Assembly (NCBI RefSeq): GCF_039522585.1
Contig: NZ_BAAADR010000002.1
Source: Bisbaumannia salifodinae
Lineage (GTDB): Bacteria; Pseudomonadota; Gammaproteobacteria; Pseudomonadales; Halomonadaceae
Strand: one strand, 5' to 3'
DNA length: 64,000 nt
The stretch's first letter is position 1; every line of letters starts with the position of its first letter. Position numbers and translations under genes: made by a program. This document shows positions 17,454 to 25,494 of this stretch, one piece after another. The notes under the pieces are model-generated. The model worked only from the letters and a program-made list of their open reading frames with translations. It ran no database searches and was not told where the DNA came from.

Positions 17454-17596
17454 TTGTGGGAGCTGGCTTTAGCCGGCGATTTTGGCCGGCTCGGCTGATT
17501 TACACCCGCTTCCCCATCGCCTGCTGAAGCAGGCTTGTATGTTTGAAGGAGACCCAGAAAGGACAATAGTGAGAAGGCTTTAGCCGCGGTCCCACC
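17454..17596. repeat. REP-like palindromic pair (possible REPIN)
   Basis: Left half: TGTGGGAGCTGGCTTTAGCC (17455-17474) followed by a GCCGGC-gattttg-GCCGGC hairpin. Right half (17572-17596) is a partial inverted copy, reading GTGGGACCGCGGCTAAAGCC on the minus strand. Between them lies a perfect GCCTGCT-ga-AGCAGGC hairpin (17519-17534). The TGTGGGAGC...GGCTTTAGCC core resembles REP sequences known from Pseudomonas and relatives. No RAYT transposase gene is in the window. This fills most of the gene-free stretch 17349-17797. Confidence 0.6.
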
Positions 17597-17718
17597 ATGG
17601 TATTCACGCCAGTCTGCGATGAACCTTTTTTCTGCCTCGCCACCCTGGCAGGCGGTCGGTATCGGCGCTCGATATGGCAATGACAAATAGCCCCTATCAG
17701 GATGTCGACTTGTCCGCT

Positions 17719-17760
17719 TGGTCAACACTGGCTAGGCTGGTCGTGTTGACCGATTGGTCA
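17719..17760 (+). promoter_or_regulatory. Nested inverted repeats upstream of the purine permease (candidate operator)
   Basis: GTCAACAC (17721-17728) is repeated inverted as GTGTTGAC (17743-17750), and the second arm overlaps another palindrome, TGACC-gatt-GGTCA (17747-17760). They sit 37 bp before the permease start. The layout suggests a dimeric repressor or activator site; the regulator cannot be named. Confidence 0.5.
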
Positions 17761-17797
17761 GTTCCTCTGCCATCCCAAGAACAAAGAGGCCATGACA

Positions 17798-19174
17798 ATG
17801 ACTCAGAGCTCCACCGTCCGTGACGAGGCGCCCACCGAAGGGGCCTCCCCGGCCGCTGCCTCGGCCCCCTGGCTGGATACCTACTTCGGCGTGACTCGGC
17901 GTGGCTCCACGCTGCGCACCGAGATCCTCGCCGGCATCGCCACCTTCCTGGCGTCCATGTATATCATCGTGGTCAATCCGGCGATCCTCAGTGACGCCGG
18001 TATTCCCTTCTCGGCGGCCCTCTCCGCCACCGTGTTGATCAGTTTCATGAGCAGCCTGGCCATGGGCCTCTATGCCCGCAATCCCATCCTGGTGGCCCCG
18101 GGCATGGGCATGAACGCGCTGTTCACCTACACCCTGGTGCATGGCGCCGGCCTCTCCTGGGAGGTGGCCCTGGGCTGCGTCTTCTGGTCCGGGGTGTTGT
18201 TCGCCCTGCTGGCGGTATTCAATGTGCGCAAGGCGATCATCGAGGCGATTCCCGCTTCGCTGCGCTATGCCATTACCTGCGGTATCGGGCTCTTTATCAC
18301 CTTTATCGGCTTCAAGAACGCCGGCTTCATCGTCTCCAACCCCGCGACCCTGGTCTCCCTGGGCAACATGGATCCCATGTTGATCACCTTCTTCCTGGGC
18401 ATGATGGCCACCGTGATCCTGGTGATCCTGCGCATGAGCGGCGCCCTGATCCTGGGCATCGCCGTGACCACCCTGCTGGCGCTGCCCATGGGGCGGCTGT
18501 GGGGTGAAGAGGTGGTCGTGCAGTGGGCCGGCCTGGCCGCCTGGCCCGACTTCAGCGCGGTGATGCAGGTGGATATCCTGGGCGCCCTGAAGGTGGCCTA
18601 CCTGCCGTTTATCTTCGTGATGCTGTTCACCAACTTCTTCGATGCGCTCTCCTGCTTCATGGCGCTCTCCGAGTCCGCCGATCTCAAGGACAAGGATGGC
18701 AATCCGCGCAACCTCAAGCGTTCCATGACCGTGGATGCCTTCGCCTCGATGATCGCCGCGCCGCTGGGCACCAGCGCCGCCCAGACCTTTATCGAGTCCG
18801 GTGCCGGCGTCGCCCAGGGCGGACGCACCGGCCTGGTGGCGGTGACCATCGCCCTGCTGTTCCTGCCCTTCCTGTTCCTCTCGCCGCTGCTCTCCCTGGT
18901 GCCGGGCATCGCCACCGCCCCGGCCCTGGTGCTGGTGGGCCTCTTTATGCTGGCGCCGATTACCAAGATCGACTGGACCCGCTATGACCAGGCCTTCCCC
19001 GCCTTCCTGGCGATCATCCTGATGCCGCTCACCTACTCCATTACCCTGGGCATCGCCTTCGGCTTCCTCAGCTTCGTGCTGATCAAGCTGGCCACCGGCC
19101 GCCTGGAGGAGATCAAGCCGGCCATGTGGGTCTCGGCGGCGCTCAGCGTGGTGATGCTGGTGACCACCCACTGA
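17798..19174 (+). CDS. NCS2-family purine (guanine/hypoxanthine-type) permease
   Basis: An inner-membrane proton-coupled nucleobase transporter of about 458 residues, AzgA/PbuG-like, with a predicted 12-14 membrane segments. Characteristic stretches are GIATFLASMYIIVVNP (about residues 41-56), NPILVAPGMGMNALFTYT, LFTNFFDALSCFMAL and GTSAAQTFIESGAGVAQGGR (substrate-binding region). The second ATG at 17798 was chosen because AAAGAGG lies 8 bp upstream; the ATG at 17792 is only 2 bp from it. It is monocistronic, with inverted repeats upstream and a strong hairpin downstream. Confidence 0.9.
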   Translation: MTQSSTVRDEAPTEGASPAAASAPWLDTYFGVTRRGSTLRTEILAGIATFLASMYIIVVNPAILSDAGIPFSAALSATVLISFMSSLAMGLYARNPILVAPGMGMNALFTYTLVHGAGLSWEVALGCVFWSGVLFALLAVFNVRKAIIEAIPASLRYAITCGIGLFITFIGFKNAGFIVSNPATLVSLGNMDPMLITFFLGMMATVILVILRMSGALILGIAVTTLLALPMGRLWGEEVVVQWAGLAAWPDFSAVMQVDILGALKVAYLPFIFVMLFTNFFDALSCFMALSESADLKDKDGNPRNLKRSMTVDAFASMIAAPLGTSAAQTFIESGAGVAQGGRTGLVAVTIALLFLPFLFLSPLLSLVPGIATAPALVLVGLFMLAPITKIDWTRYDQAFPAFLAIILMPLTYSITLGIAFGFLSFVLIKLATGRLEEIKPAMWVSAALSVVMLVTTH

Positions 19175-19192
19175 CAACGCGGTCGATACGTA

Positions 19193-19232
19193 AACGCACG
19201 GGGGCGGCTCTTATGAGCCGCCCCCGTGCGTT
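19193..19232. terminator. Long perfect hairpin between convergent permease and MscS genes
   Basis: About 18-bp perfect arms around a TTAT loop, between two converging genes (stops at 19174 and 19257), so it could end transcription from both sides, though U-tracts are absent. It shares its GGGGGCGGC core with 5164-5202. Confidence 0.65.
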
Positions 19233-19256
19233 CCAGGCCTAGCGTGATTCGCCTCG

Positions 19257-21545
19257 CTAGTCATGCTCCGTGGAGTTGGGCCTGGCGCGAGGATCCTCCT
19301 CGAAGTGCTGGTCCGGGCCGGCAGCAGCCTGGCCGCCGGGGCGACCGTCGATATCGAAGGGCTGCTTCATCAGGCGCAGGTTGGCCGGCGGGGCCTCGCC
19401 CTCCTTGCCCACCCCGAAGTAGAGGGTGGTGTGCGGGAAGGGGATCTCGATGCCCTTGGCGTCGAAGTGCAGTTTCACCAGGCGGTTATAGGCGCGTCCC
19501 ACGGCCCACTGATTGCCCGGCGTGGCCTTGATGCGCACGCGGATATTCACCGAGCTGTCGGCCAGGGCGGTGACACCGGCCACTTCCAGCGGGGCGAGGA
19601 TATCCATGCGGTGCTCCTCGCTGCTGGCCAGCTCGTCGAAGGCCTCGCGCAGGGCGATGATGGCCTCGTCGATGCTCTCGCGATAGGCGATGCCGTACTC
19701 GCCCACGTGATAGCCGAACTCGCGCATATAGTTCGATACGGTGTCCACGCTGGAGAAGGGGATCAGGTGGTAGGTGCCGTTGAGGTCACGGATGCCCACC
19801 GAGCGGATGCTCAGGCGTTCGGCGGTACCGGTGATGCCGCCCACCGTGACCACGTCGCCGGTGTTCATGGCATTTTCCACCTGGATGAAGATGCCGGTGA
19901 TGATGTCCTGCACCAGTTTCTGGGCACCGAAGCCGATGGCCAGGCCCAGCACCCCGGCGCCGGCGATCAGCGGGCCGATATTGATACCGATCTCGGCCAG
20001 CACGATCATCACGGTGATGGTGATCAGGGCGATGGCCAGGGCGTTGCGGAACAGGGCCAGCAGAGTCTTGGCGCGGGCCGAGGGCTCGCCGCCGCCGGTT
20101 TCCGGGTTGAGGCGATGCTCGATCAGGCTGGCCAGGGCCAGCCAGACGCCGGCCGCCACGGTGAGGATCACCGCCACGCTGACCAGCTTGCCGACCAGGC
20201 CGCGGCCCGCCTCGGAGGCGTACCAGGCGGCCAGGTCGAAGGCGCCCCAGGCATTCAGCACCAGCAGGATCACGGCGACCAGGATCACCGCGCGGATCGC
20301 CCGCAGGGCGTTGGGCACATAGGCATTGAGGCGCGTCTCCAGCAGCGGCAGCTTATGACGCAGCTCCTCCGAAAGGGTGATATGGCGGCCGATGGTCTGG
20401 GTCAGCAGGCTGGAGAGCAGCATGCCGAACCCCGCGACCACCAGGGTCTTGAGGGTGGCGATCAGCACGAAGGGCAGGGCGTCCTCGGGGCGCAGCAGGG
20501 TCAGCAGCAGCACCACCAGGAAGTAGAGGATCGCCAGGATATGCCAGGTGCGGGCGAACAGGCTCAGGGAGATCCGGGTCGCGGTAAAGCTGGTTTTCTC
20601 GGCGGCCGCCTCGAGGGCATGGCGCAGCTTGGGGCGGTTCTTGAGCACCACCGTCACCGCATAGATGAAGGCCCCCAGCATGATCAGGGTGCCGGCGGCC
20701 TGGCCCAGGGCCGGCGCCAGGTAGACATTGATCAGGGGCACCGCCACCAGCAGGCCATAGCCGGCCAGGCCGATCAGCCGGGCGATCCAGCGATTCCAGT
20801 AGGAAGCCTCGGCGGCGGAGATCGGCAGCAGGCGCAACCCCTCGTAGTGGGAGGCGAAGAGCATGCGCAGGGCCGCCTTGAGCAGCTCGATCACCAGGAA
20901 GGCGTTGAGGAACAGCGAGGCCCGGGTGGAGAGCTCGCCGGCCTCGCCGATCAGGAAGGTGGCGATCAGGTTGCCGCCCAGGTAGGCCAGGGCCACCACC
21001 AGCACGTCGAGGGTCGCCGCGATGGCCACGGCCGTCAGCAGGCGCAGCACCGGGGGCGGTCCGCCGCTCGCCAGGGACCACTGGCCGAGGCGGGTAAAGC
21101 CGCCCCGGGCCAGCCGCCGGAAGGCGAAGAAGAGTACCAGGGTGGCGATGATCACCAGCACCAGGTTAAGGGTGGCGGAAAGCACCGCCCCCACATCGAC
21201 GGGGGTATCGGGCTGGCCGGTGGCGAGGTCGCTCAGCGTCTCCACCACCTGACCGAACTGATTGCCCAGGTCGCCGGCGATCTGGCTGGTGGTCTCGGCG
21301 ACGCGCCGGGCCAGGCTGGGCTCGGCGGCCGTGGCTGAGGCCTCGGCGGTGGCCGCGGTGGTCTCGCCGTTGGCCAGTTCGCGTAGTCGAGTGATCAGTT
21401 CGGCGCGACTCTGCTCATTTTCCAGCAGATCGGCCAGGGTGGCATAGGGAGTAGGGGGCTCTTGCTGGGCCAGTGCCGGCAGGCCGAGGGTCATCAGCAC
21501 GACCATCAGCCAGGCCAGTAGGCCCACTCGACGCATATTCGGCAC
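19257..21545 (-). CDS. Large MscS-family mechanosensitive channel (YbiO-like)
   Basis: An inner-membrane channel of about 762 residues gating ion and solute efflux on hypo-osmotic shock. There is a signal peptide (ends ALAQ), a periplasmic helical segment (to about 130), a bundle of additional membrane helices, then the MscS core: pore-lining TM3 GPLIAGAGVLGLAIGFGAQK, beta domain around QVENAMNTGDVVTVGGITG and C-terminal alpha/beta domain. The C-terminal tail is polar (ends NSTEHD). The GTG at 21545 has GGAGG five bases upstream; the ATG at 21536 is the alternative. Such channels fit a halophile facing dilution stress. Confidence 0.88.
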   Translation of the reverse strand: MPNMRRVGLLAWLMVVLMTLGLPALAQQEPPTPYATLADLLENEQSRAELITRLRELANGETTAATAEASATAAEPSLARRVAETTSQIAGDLGNQFGQVVETLSDLATGQPDTPVDVGAVLSATLNLVLVIIATLVLFFAFRRLARGGFTRLGQWSLASGGPPPVLRLLTAVAIAATLDVLVVALAYLGGNLIATFLIGEAGELSTRASLFLNAFLVIELLKAALRMLFASHYEGLRLLPISAAEASYWNRWIARLIGLAGYGLLVAVPLINVYLAPALGQAAGTLIMLGAFIYAVTVVLKNRPKLRHALEAAAEKTSFTATRISLSLFARTWHILAILYFLVVLLLTLLRPEDALPFVLIATLKTLVVAGFGMLLSSLLTQTIGRHITLSEELRHKLPLLETRLNAYVPNALRAIRAVILVAVILLVLNAWGAFDLAAWYASEAGRGLVGKLVSVAVILTVAAGVWLALASLIEHRLNPETGGGEPSARAKTLLALFRNALAIALITITVMIVLAEIGINIGPLIAGAGVLGLAIGFGAQKLVQDIITGIFIQVENAMNTGDVVTVGGITGTAERLSIRSVGIRDLNGTYHLIPFSSVDTVSNYMREFGYHVGEYGIAYRESIDEAIIALREAFDELASSEEHRMDILAPLEVAGVTALADSSVNIRVRIKATPGNQWAVGRAYNRLVKLHFDAKGIEIPFPHTTLYFGVGKEGEAPPANLRLMKQPFDIDGRPGGQAAAGPDQHFEEDPRARPNSTEHD

Positions 21546-21791
21546 GCTTGCCTCCGTGTATAAGCGTGGGTGGGGCGGTAGGGCTCGCCGGGACGAGCGT
21601 CCGCCTATCTTGGCGTGCCGGCCCCGAGGGCACAAGCCATGTGATGGCTAACGGTTTATCCGGAGCGGCCATGCTCGATCCCATATCCGGCCTCCTGAAA
21701 AACCAGTGGGCTCCTTCGCCGCCCCTGCGGGTGGCGCTTGCCATGGCGGCCCGGGTAGCATGAGGCCACCGCGAGGGAGGGGAGAGCCAAG

Positions 21792-22184
21792 ATGGGAGTC
21801 GGGCAGGGCATCGTGCTGGTGGCGCTGGGAGGCGTCCTGGGTGGGGTGGGGCGCGTCTGGCTGAGTCAATGGGTGGGGCGTCGTACCCCCAGCGACTTTC
21901 CCTGGGGGACCCTGGCGGTCAATCTCTGCGGCGCCCTGGTGTTGGGCGTTATCGCGGCCCATGGAGTGGCGGGCGGCGCGCTTTGGGCGTTGCTGGCCGT
22001 CGGCCTGCTGGGCAGCTTTACCACCGTCTCCTCCTTCGCCTACCAGAGCCTGACCCTGCTGCGTGGGCCCCATCCCGGCCTGGGATGGCTCAACTTGGTC
22101 TTGACCCTGGGGCTGGGGCTCGCCGCCATGGTGCTGGGGCATGCCCTGGGTAGCGGTATGGCGAGTTGGGGCGGGACGCCATGA
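21792..22184 (+). CDS. crcB: CrcB/FluC fluoride channel, first paralogue
   Basis: A 130-residue, four-helix membrane protein of the Fluc family, which exports fluoride as a dual-topology dimer. Motifs: GGVLGGVGR (13-21), GTLAVNLCGALVLG with the conserved Asn, and GLLGSFTTVSSF containing the Phe-box/Thr region. GGAGGGGAG precedes the start. It overlaps the second crcB by ATGA. I looked for a fluoride riboswitch in 21546-21791 and saw no convincing match. Confidence 0.9.
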   Translation: MGVGQGIVLVALGGVLGGVGRVWLSQWVGRRTPSDFPWGTLAVNLCGALVLGVIAAHGVAGGALWALLAVGLLGSFTTVSSFAYQSLTLLRGPHPGLGWLNLVLTLGLGLAAMVLGHALGSGMASWGGTP

Positions 22185-22585
22185 GGTGGCGGCTCTATCT
22201 GGCGGCGGGCCTGGGCAGTGGCCTGGGGGCCGTGCTGCGCTATGGGCTCTCCCTGGCACTATGGGGCTCGGCCTTCCCCTGGGCGACCCTGCTGGCCAAT
22301 GGCCTGGGGGCCTTCGTCATGGGGCTGATCGCCACCCTGGCCCGGGTGCCGGGACGCTGGATGCTCTCGCCGGTGGCCCAGCACTTCTGGCTGGCCGGGG
22401 TGTGCGGTGGCTTTACCACCTTCTCGCTATTTAGCCTGGAGACCTTGCGGCTCTGGGAGGCCGGCCGGCCTTCCATGGCATTGGGGTATCTGGGGCTGTC
22501 GATGGCGCTCTGGCTGGCCGCCGCCTGGGGCGGCATCGTCTTCGGCGAGCGCCTCAAGGCGCGCTGGGCCCTGCCGGAGCGCTAG
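22181..22585 (+). CDS. crcB: CrcB/FluC fluoride channel, second paralogue
   Basis: A 134-residue Fluc-family protein translated from an ATG overlapping the first paralogue's TGA. Motifs: GSGLGAVLRYGLS (about 12-24), WATLLANGLGAFVMG and GVCGGFTTFSLFSLETLRL. The two paralogues are clearly different in sequence, consistent with the paired, oppositely oriented subunits of heterodimeric Fluc channels known in some bacteria; that pairing here is inference from the overlap. A terminator follows at 22601. Confidence 0.9.
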   Translation: MRWRLYLAAGLGSGLGAVLRYGLSLALWGSAFPWATLLANGLGAFVMGLIATLARVPGRWMLSPVAQHFWLAGVCGGFTTFSLFSLETLRLWEAGRPSMALGYLGLSMALWLAAAWGGIVFGERLKARWALPER

Positions 22586-22600
22586 ACCATCGGAAACGAC

Positions 22601-22629
22601 AAGGGCCACCGCGAGGGTGGCCCTGTCTT
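22601..22629 (+). terminator. Terminator after the crcB pair
   Basis: GGGCCACC-gcgag-GGTGGCCC stem followed by TGTCTTC, 16 bp after the second crcB stop and just before the tmRNA 3' end on the other strand. Confidence 0.75.
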
Positions 22630-22633
22630 CAAG

Positions 22634-23013
22634 TGGTGGAGGCGGCGGGGATCGAACCCGCGTCCGCCGGCACTCGCCTATCAGCTCTACATGCTTAGTT
22701 TCGTCTTTTGATTTAACCCGGCTGGCTCCGACGAGCAGGATCCAGACGCGCGATTCTTCAAGAGTTTAACGACCGGCGTGAAGACGCCACCGGACGCGAT
22801 CCCATCAGTCTTGGCTCATATCCCCTCGGCGATAAATGGGCACATCGCGTTGGGGCCGGACAAGAAGCTAACAGCGTTTAAGCTGCCAGCGCGCCCTGAG
22901 CGTAGTTTTCGTCGTTTGCGACTATTTAATCGTGATGTTGGATTTACGAGATACATCACGCTCTCGGCATGCACCTCAAGGGTTGCCACCGGCGTCGAAG
23001 CCATGTCGCCCCC
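22634..23013 (-). ncRNA. ssrA: Transfer-messenger RNA (tmRNA)
   Basis: A 380-nt one-piece tmRNA. The 5' end GGGGGCGACATGG and 3' end GGTTCGATCCCCGCCGCCTC plus CCACCA form the tRNA-like domain. The internal reading frame encodes the tag ANDENYAQGALAA followed by TAA, a typical gammaproteobacterial proteolysis tag. It rescues stalled ribosomes together with SmpB, encoded immediately upstream on the same strand. CCA is encoded. Confidence 0.97.
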
Positions 23014-23054
23014 ATAGCCAGGCATTCTATCAGCTTGCCCGAAGATATGACAGC

Positions 23055-23543
23055 CTAGGCCTTGGCGTGTTCCCGCATGATGCGGCCCTTCTGACGGTTC
23101 CAGTCGCGATCCTTCTCGGTGGCCCGCTTGTCGTGCTGCTTCTTACCGGTCACCAGGGCCAGTTCGCACTTCACCCGGCTACCCTTCCAGTAGAGCTTGA
23201 GGGGCACGCAGGTATGCCCCTTGTCCTGGGTGCGCGAGAAGATCTTGGCGATCTCCTTCTTGTGCAGCAGCAGCTTGCGGGTGCGCGTCGGGTCGGCGAT
23301 CTCGTGGGTGCTGGCGGTGTTCAGCGGCGTGATATGGCTACCCAGCAGGTAGGCCTCGCCATGACGCACCAGGATATAGGTGTCGGTGAGCTGGCCCTTG
23401 CCGGCGCGCAGGCTCTTCACCTCCCAGCCGGCCAGCACCAGGCCTGCCTCGAAGGTCTCGTCAATATGGTATTCGAAGCGCGCCTTCTTGTTTTGGGCGA
23501 TGACATTGCTGCCGGGGCCCTTGCCCTTGCCTTTCTTGGCCAT
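23055..23543 (-). CDS. smpB: SmpB, tmRNA-binding protein
   Basis: A 162-residue OB-fold protein that delivers tmRNA to stalled ribosomes. Conserved stretches: NKKARFEYHIDETFEAGLVL (about 18-37), GWEVKSLRAGKGQL and the basic C-terminal tail DRDWNRQKGRIMREH, which enters the mRNA channel. GAGG precedes the ATG by four bases. It lies 41 bp upstream of ssrA, the usual pairing. It is divergent from ratA. Confidence 0.96.
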   Translation of the reverse strand: MAKKGKGKGPGSNVIAQNKKARFEYHIDETFEAGLVLAGWEVKSLRAGKGQLTDTYILVRHGEAYLLGSHITPLNTASTHEIADPTRTRKLLLHKKEIAKIFSRTQDKGHTCVPLKLYWKGSRVKCELALVTGKKQHDKRATEKDRDWNRQKGRIMREHAKA

Positions 23544-23666
23544 GGAACCTCGTGTCGTGATCTAGCGTTGGCTGGCCCCTCCGGTAGGGGGGGAAGCGTG
23601 ATACCATTCGTGAAAAACAACCGCTCATGATACGCCCAGGGCCCTGTAAAGTCAGCGGAGAGGTAG

Positions 23667-24104
23667 ATGCCAACGGTCAATCGGTCCGCCCTCGTGCGGC
23701 ACTCCCCCCAGGCCATGTTCGATCTGGTCAATGATTTCGAACGCTATCCGGAGTTCTTGCCCGGCTGCCGACGTGCCCGGCTGCTCGAGCACGATGATGC
23801 CCATCTGGTGGGGGAGCTGACCCTGGCCAAGGCGGGCATCGAGCAGAGTTTTACCACCCGCAACGACCTGCATGCCCCGGAGCGCATCGAGCTCTCCCTG
23901 GTGCATGGGCCCTTTCGCCGCCTGCAGGGACGCTGGCTGTTCACCCCCATGGGCGAGGATGCCTGCAAGGTGAGCCTGGAGCTGGAGTTCGAATTCGCCA
24001 GTCGCTTGCTGGGCATGGCCTTCGGGCGCCTCTTCCAGCAGGTGGCCGGCCAGTTGGTGGACTCCTTCACCCGTCGTGCCGACGACGTCTATGGCCGCTA
24101 CTGA
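23667..24104 (+). CDS. ratA: RatA/Coq10-like START-domain protein
   Basis: A 145-residue polyketide-cyclase/START-fold protein. Conserved: NRSALVRHSPQAMFDLVNDF (about 5-24), YPEFLPGC and FGRLFQQVAGQLVDSFTRRA near the C-terminus. E. coli RatA was described as an inhibitor of 70S association, while its mitochondrial relative Coq10 binds ubiquinone; the true role here is open. It is coupled to rnfH, which starts inside its 3' end, the common ratA-rnfH pair. Confidence 0.88.
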   Translation: MPTVNRSALVRHSPQAMFDLVNDFERYPEFLPGCRRARLLEHDDAHLVGELTLAKAGIEQSFTTRNDLHAPERIELSLVHGPFRRLQGRWLFTPMGEDACKVSLELEFEFASRLLGMAFGRLFQQVAGQLVDSFTRRADDVYGRY

Positions 24105-24393
24105 GACCCTGGCGGTGGAGGTGGCCTTCGCCCTGCCGGAGAAGCAGCGCATCGTCACCCTGGCGGTGGCGCCGGGCACCACCGCGCGACAGGCGGTGAG
24201 CCTGTCGCGGATCGCCGAGCAGTTTCCCGAGCTGCCCGCCGACACCTTCGACCGGGCCCCCCTGGGGATCTTCGGCAAGGCGCTGCGGCAACCCGAGGCG
24301 CAGGCCCTGCGCGAGGGCGATCGGGTCGAGATCTATCGCCCCCTGCAGATCGATCCCAAGGCGGCCCGCCGCCGGCGAGCCGCCGGGGGTTGA
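24091..24393 (+). CDS. rnfH: RnfH/RatB family ubiquitin-like protein (UPF0125)
   Basis: A 100-residue beta-grasp-type protein. Signature: VEVAFALPEKQRIVTLAV (about 8-25), FGKALRQPEAQALREGDRVE and IYRPLQIDPKAARRRRA at the C-terminus. Function is undefined; it pairs with ratA and with rnf clusters elsewhere. The ATG at 24091 overlaps the ratA end by 14 bp. It converges on bamE with 5 bp between stops. Confidence 0.87.
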   Translation: MAATETLAVEVAFALPEKQRIVTLAVAPGTTARQAVSLSRIAEQFPELPADTFDRAPLGIFGKALRQPEAQALREGDRVEIYRPLQIDPKAARRRRAAGG

Positions 24394-24398
24394 GCCGT

Positions 24399-24809
24399 TT
24401 ACTCGACGGGCGCGAGCGTGGCCCCTGGCTGGGCACTTTCGCTGGCGGGGCCGGCCTCCTCGACGTTGGGCAGCGGAATCTCCTCGGAGAGGTCGCCCTG
24501 GATCGCCACATCGACCAGGCGGTCGCCGGCGAAGGTCAGGGTGACCCGGCGCTGCTCCACGCCGTCGTAGGCCTTGTCGAGACGATAGACATAGTCCCAC
24601 TGGTCGGCGTCGAAGGGCGCCTCGAGCAGGGGGCTGCCCATCAGCTGGCGCACCTGGTTGCGGCTCATGCCGGGTTGCAGTTGCTCCACGGCGCTCTGCT
24701 CCACCAGGTTGCCCTGGGGCAGGTCGCGCTTGTAGACGCCGAAATAGCTGCAGCCGCTGACCAGGGTCAGGGCGACGGAAAGGGTGACTGTTTTAATCAG
24801 CTTTTGCAT
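24399..24809 (-). CDS. bamE: BamE, outer-membrane assembly lipoprotein
   Basis: A 136-residue lipoprotein of the BAM complex. Signal peptide and lipobox LVSGC place the lipidated Cys at 20. The BamE/SmpA core follows: GNLVEQSAVEQLQPGMSRNQ, QLMGSPLLEAPFDADQWDYV and VTLTFAGDRLVDV. The start was set to the ATG at 24809 so that the signal peptide is N-terminal; an upstream ATG (24848) adds 13 residues. It is divergent from fur, as in many gammaproteobacteria. Confidence 0.93.
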   Translation of the reverse strand: MQKLIKTVTLSVALTLVSGCSYFGVYKRDLPQGNLVEQSAVEQLQPGMSRNQVRQLMGSPLLEAPFDADQWDYVYRLDKAYDGVEQRRVTLTFAGDRLVDVAIQGDLSEEIPLPNVEEAGPASESAQPGATLAPVE

Positions 24810-24881
24810 TTGCGCCTGTTCTTCACTATCGTTGATTTGGTCGATCATACCCGACCCTACACCTTACTGCGAAGAGCAACC

Positions 24882-25325
24882 ATGGCCGACCAGAACCATG
24901 AATTGCGCAAGGCCGGGCTCAAGGTAACCCTGCCGCGCGTCAAGATCCTGCAGATCCTCGAGAGCTCCAGTGGCCGCCACCTGAGTGCCGAGGATGTCTA
25001 TAAAGCCCTGTTGGACGCCGGTGAGGACGTTGGCCTCGCGACCGTCTACCGGGTGCTGACCCAGTTCGAGTCCGCCGGCCTGGTGATGCGCCATAATTTC
25101 GATGGTGGTCACGCCGTCTTCGAGCTTTCCCACGATGAGCACCATGATCATATGGTGTGCCTGGAGAGCGGCGAGATCATCGAGTTCTTCGATGAGACCA
25201 TCGAGCGCCGCCAGCAGGAGATCGCCGAGGAGCACGGCTTCGAGCTGGTGGACCATGCCCTGGTGCTCTATGTGCGCCCCAAGGGCTCCAAGGCGACCCG
25301 CCAGGAAGGCATCCAGAAGAAGTAA
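24882..25325 (+). CDS. fur: Fur, ferric uptake regulator
   Basis: A 147-residue Fe(II)-dependent repressor. The N-terminal winged helix includes ELRKAGLKVTLPRVKILQIL and DVGLATVYRVLTQFESAGLV. The metal-binding part has HDEHHDHMVC and ESGEIIEFFD. There is only one cysteine (in HMVCLES) and no C-terminal cysteine pair, unlike E. coli Fur but like Pseudomonas-type Fur. A strong terminator follows. Possible target in this window: the siderophore-type ABC operon at 41.2-44.1 kb. Confidence 0.96.
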   Translation: MADQNHELRKAGLKVTLPRVKILQILESSSGRHLSAEDVYKALLDAGEDVGLATVYRVLTQFESAGLVMRHNFDGGHAVFELSHDEHHDHMVCLESGEIIEFFDETIERRQQEIAEEHGFELVDHALVLYVRPKGSKATRQEGIQKK

Positions 25326-25350
25326 GTGGCAACACCCTGCCTAGCCAATG

Positions 25351-25388
25351 ACTCGGCCCCGATCATCGATCGGGGCCGAGTGCGTTTT
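25351..25388 (+). terminator. Terminator of fur
   Basis: A 14-bp perfect stem (25351-25364 with 25368-25381, loop ATC), followed by GCGTTTT. Confidence 0.85.
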
Positions 25389-25405
25389 GGGATGCGGTCG
25401 TTTAT

Positions 25406-25480
25406 CTCAGTGATGGGCCCGCTGGCTGGCGTCGAGCATTTCCCGGGCATGGGCCGGGGGTATCGAGAGTCGTCGGACAG
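25406..25480 (-). pseudogene. Extra copy of the recN 3' end (gene-tail remnant)
   Basis: Read on the minus strand, this segment repeats the last codons of recN: AHAREMLDASQRAHH followed by TGA. It differs from the functional tail (25495-25560) by six base changes, all synonymous, including two AGG/CGG arginine swaps. Upstream of that stretch it loses frame through small indels (the segment around TCTCGATAC). It cannot be expressed as part of recN because recN stops first. See findings. Confidence 0.85.
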
Positions 25481-25494
25481 GGGCTTTCTCGGTC

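Noticed and set aside
19263..21338. Long plus-strand open frame of 691 codons opposite the MscS gene
   Set aside because: His/Gln/Gly-rich low-complexity product typical of antisense frames in GC-rich DNA; the minus-strand gene has clear MscS motifs.
21546..21791. Fluoride riboswitch upstream of the crcB pair
   Set aside because: No arrangement of the conserved GGNGAUGG and GGCUGAUG-type segments could be found by eye; only a small AGCCAT-gtg-ATGGCT hairpin is present.
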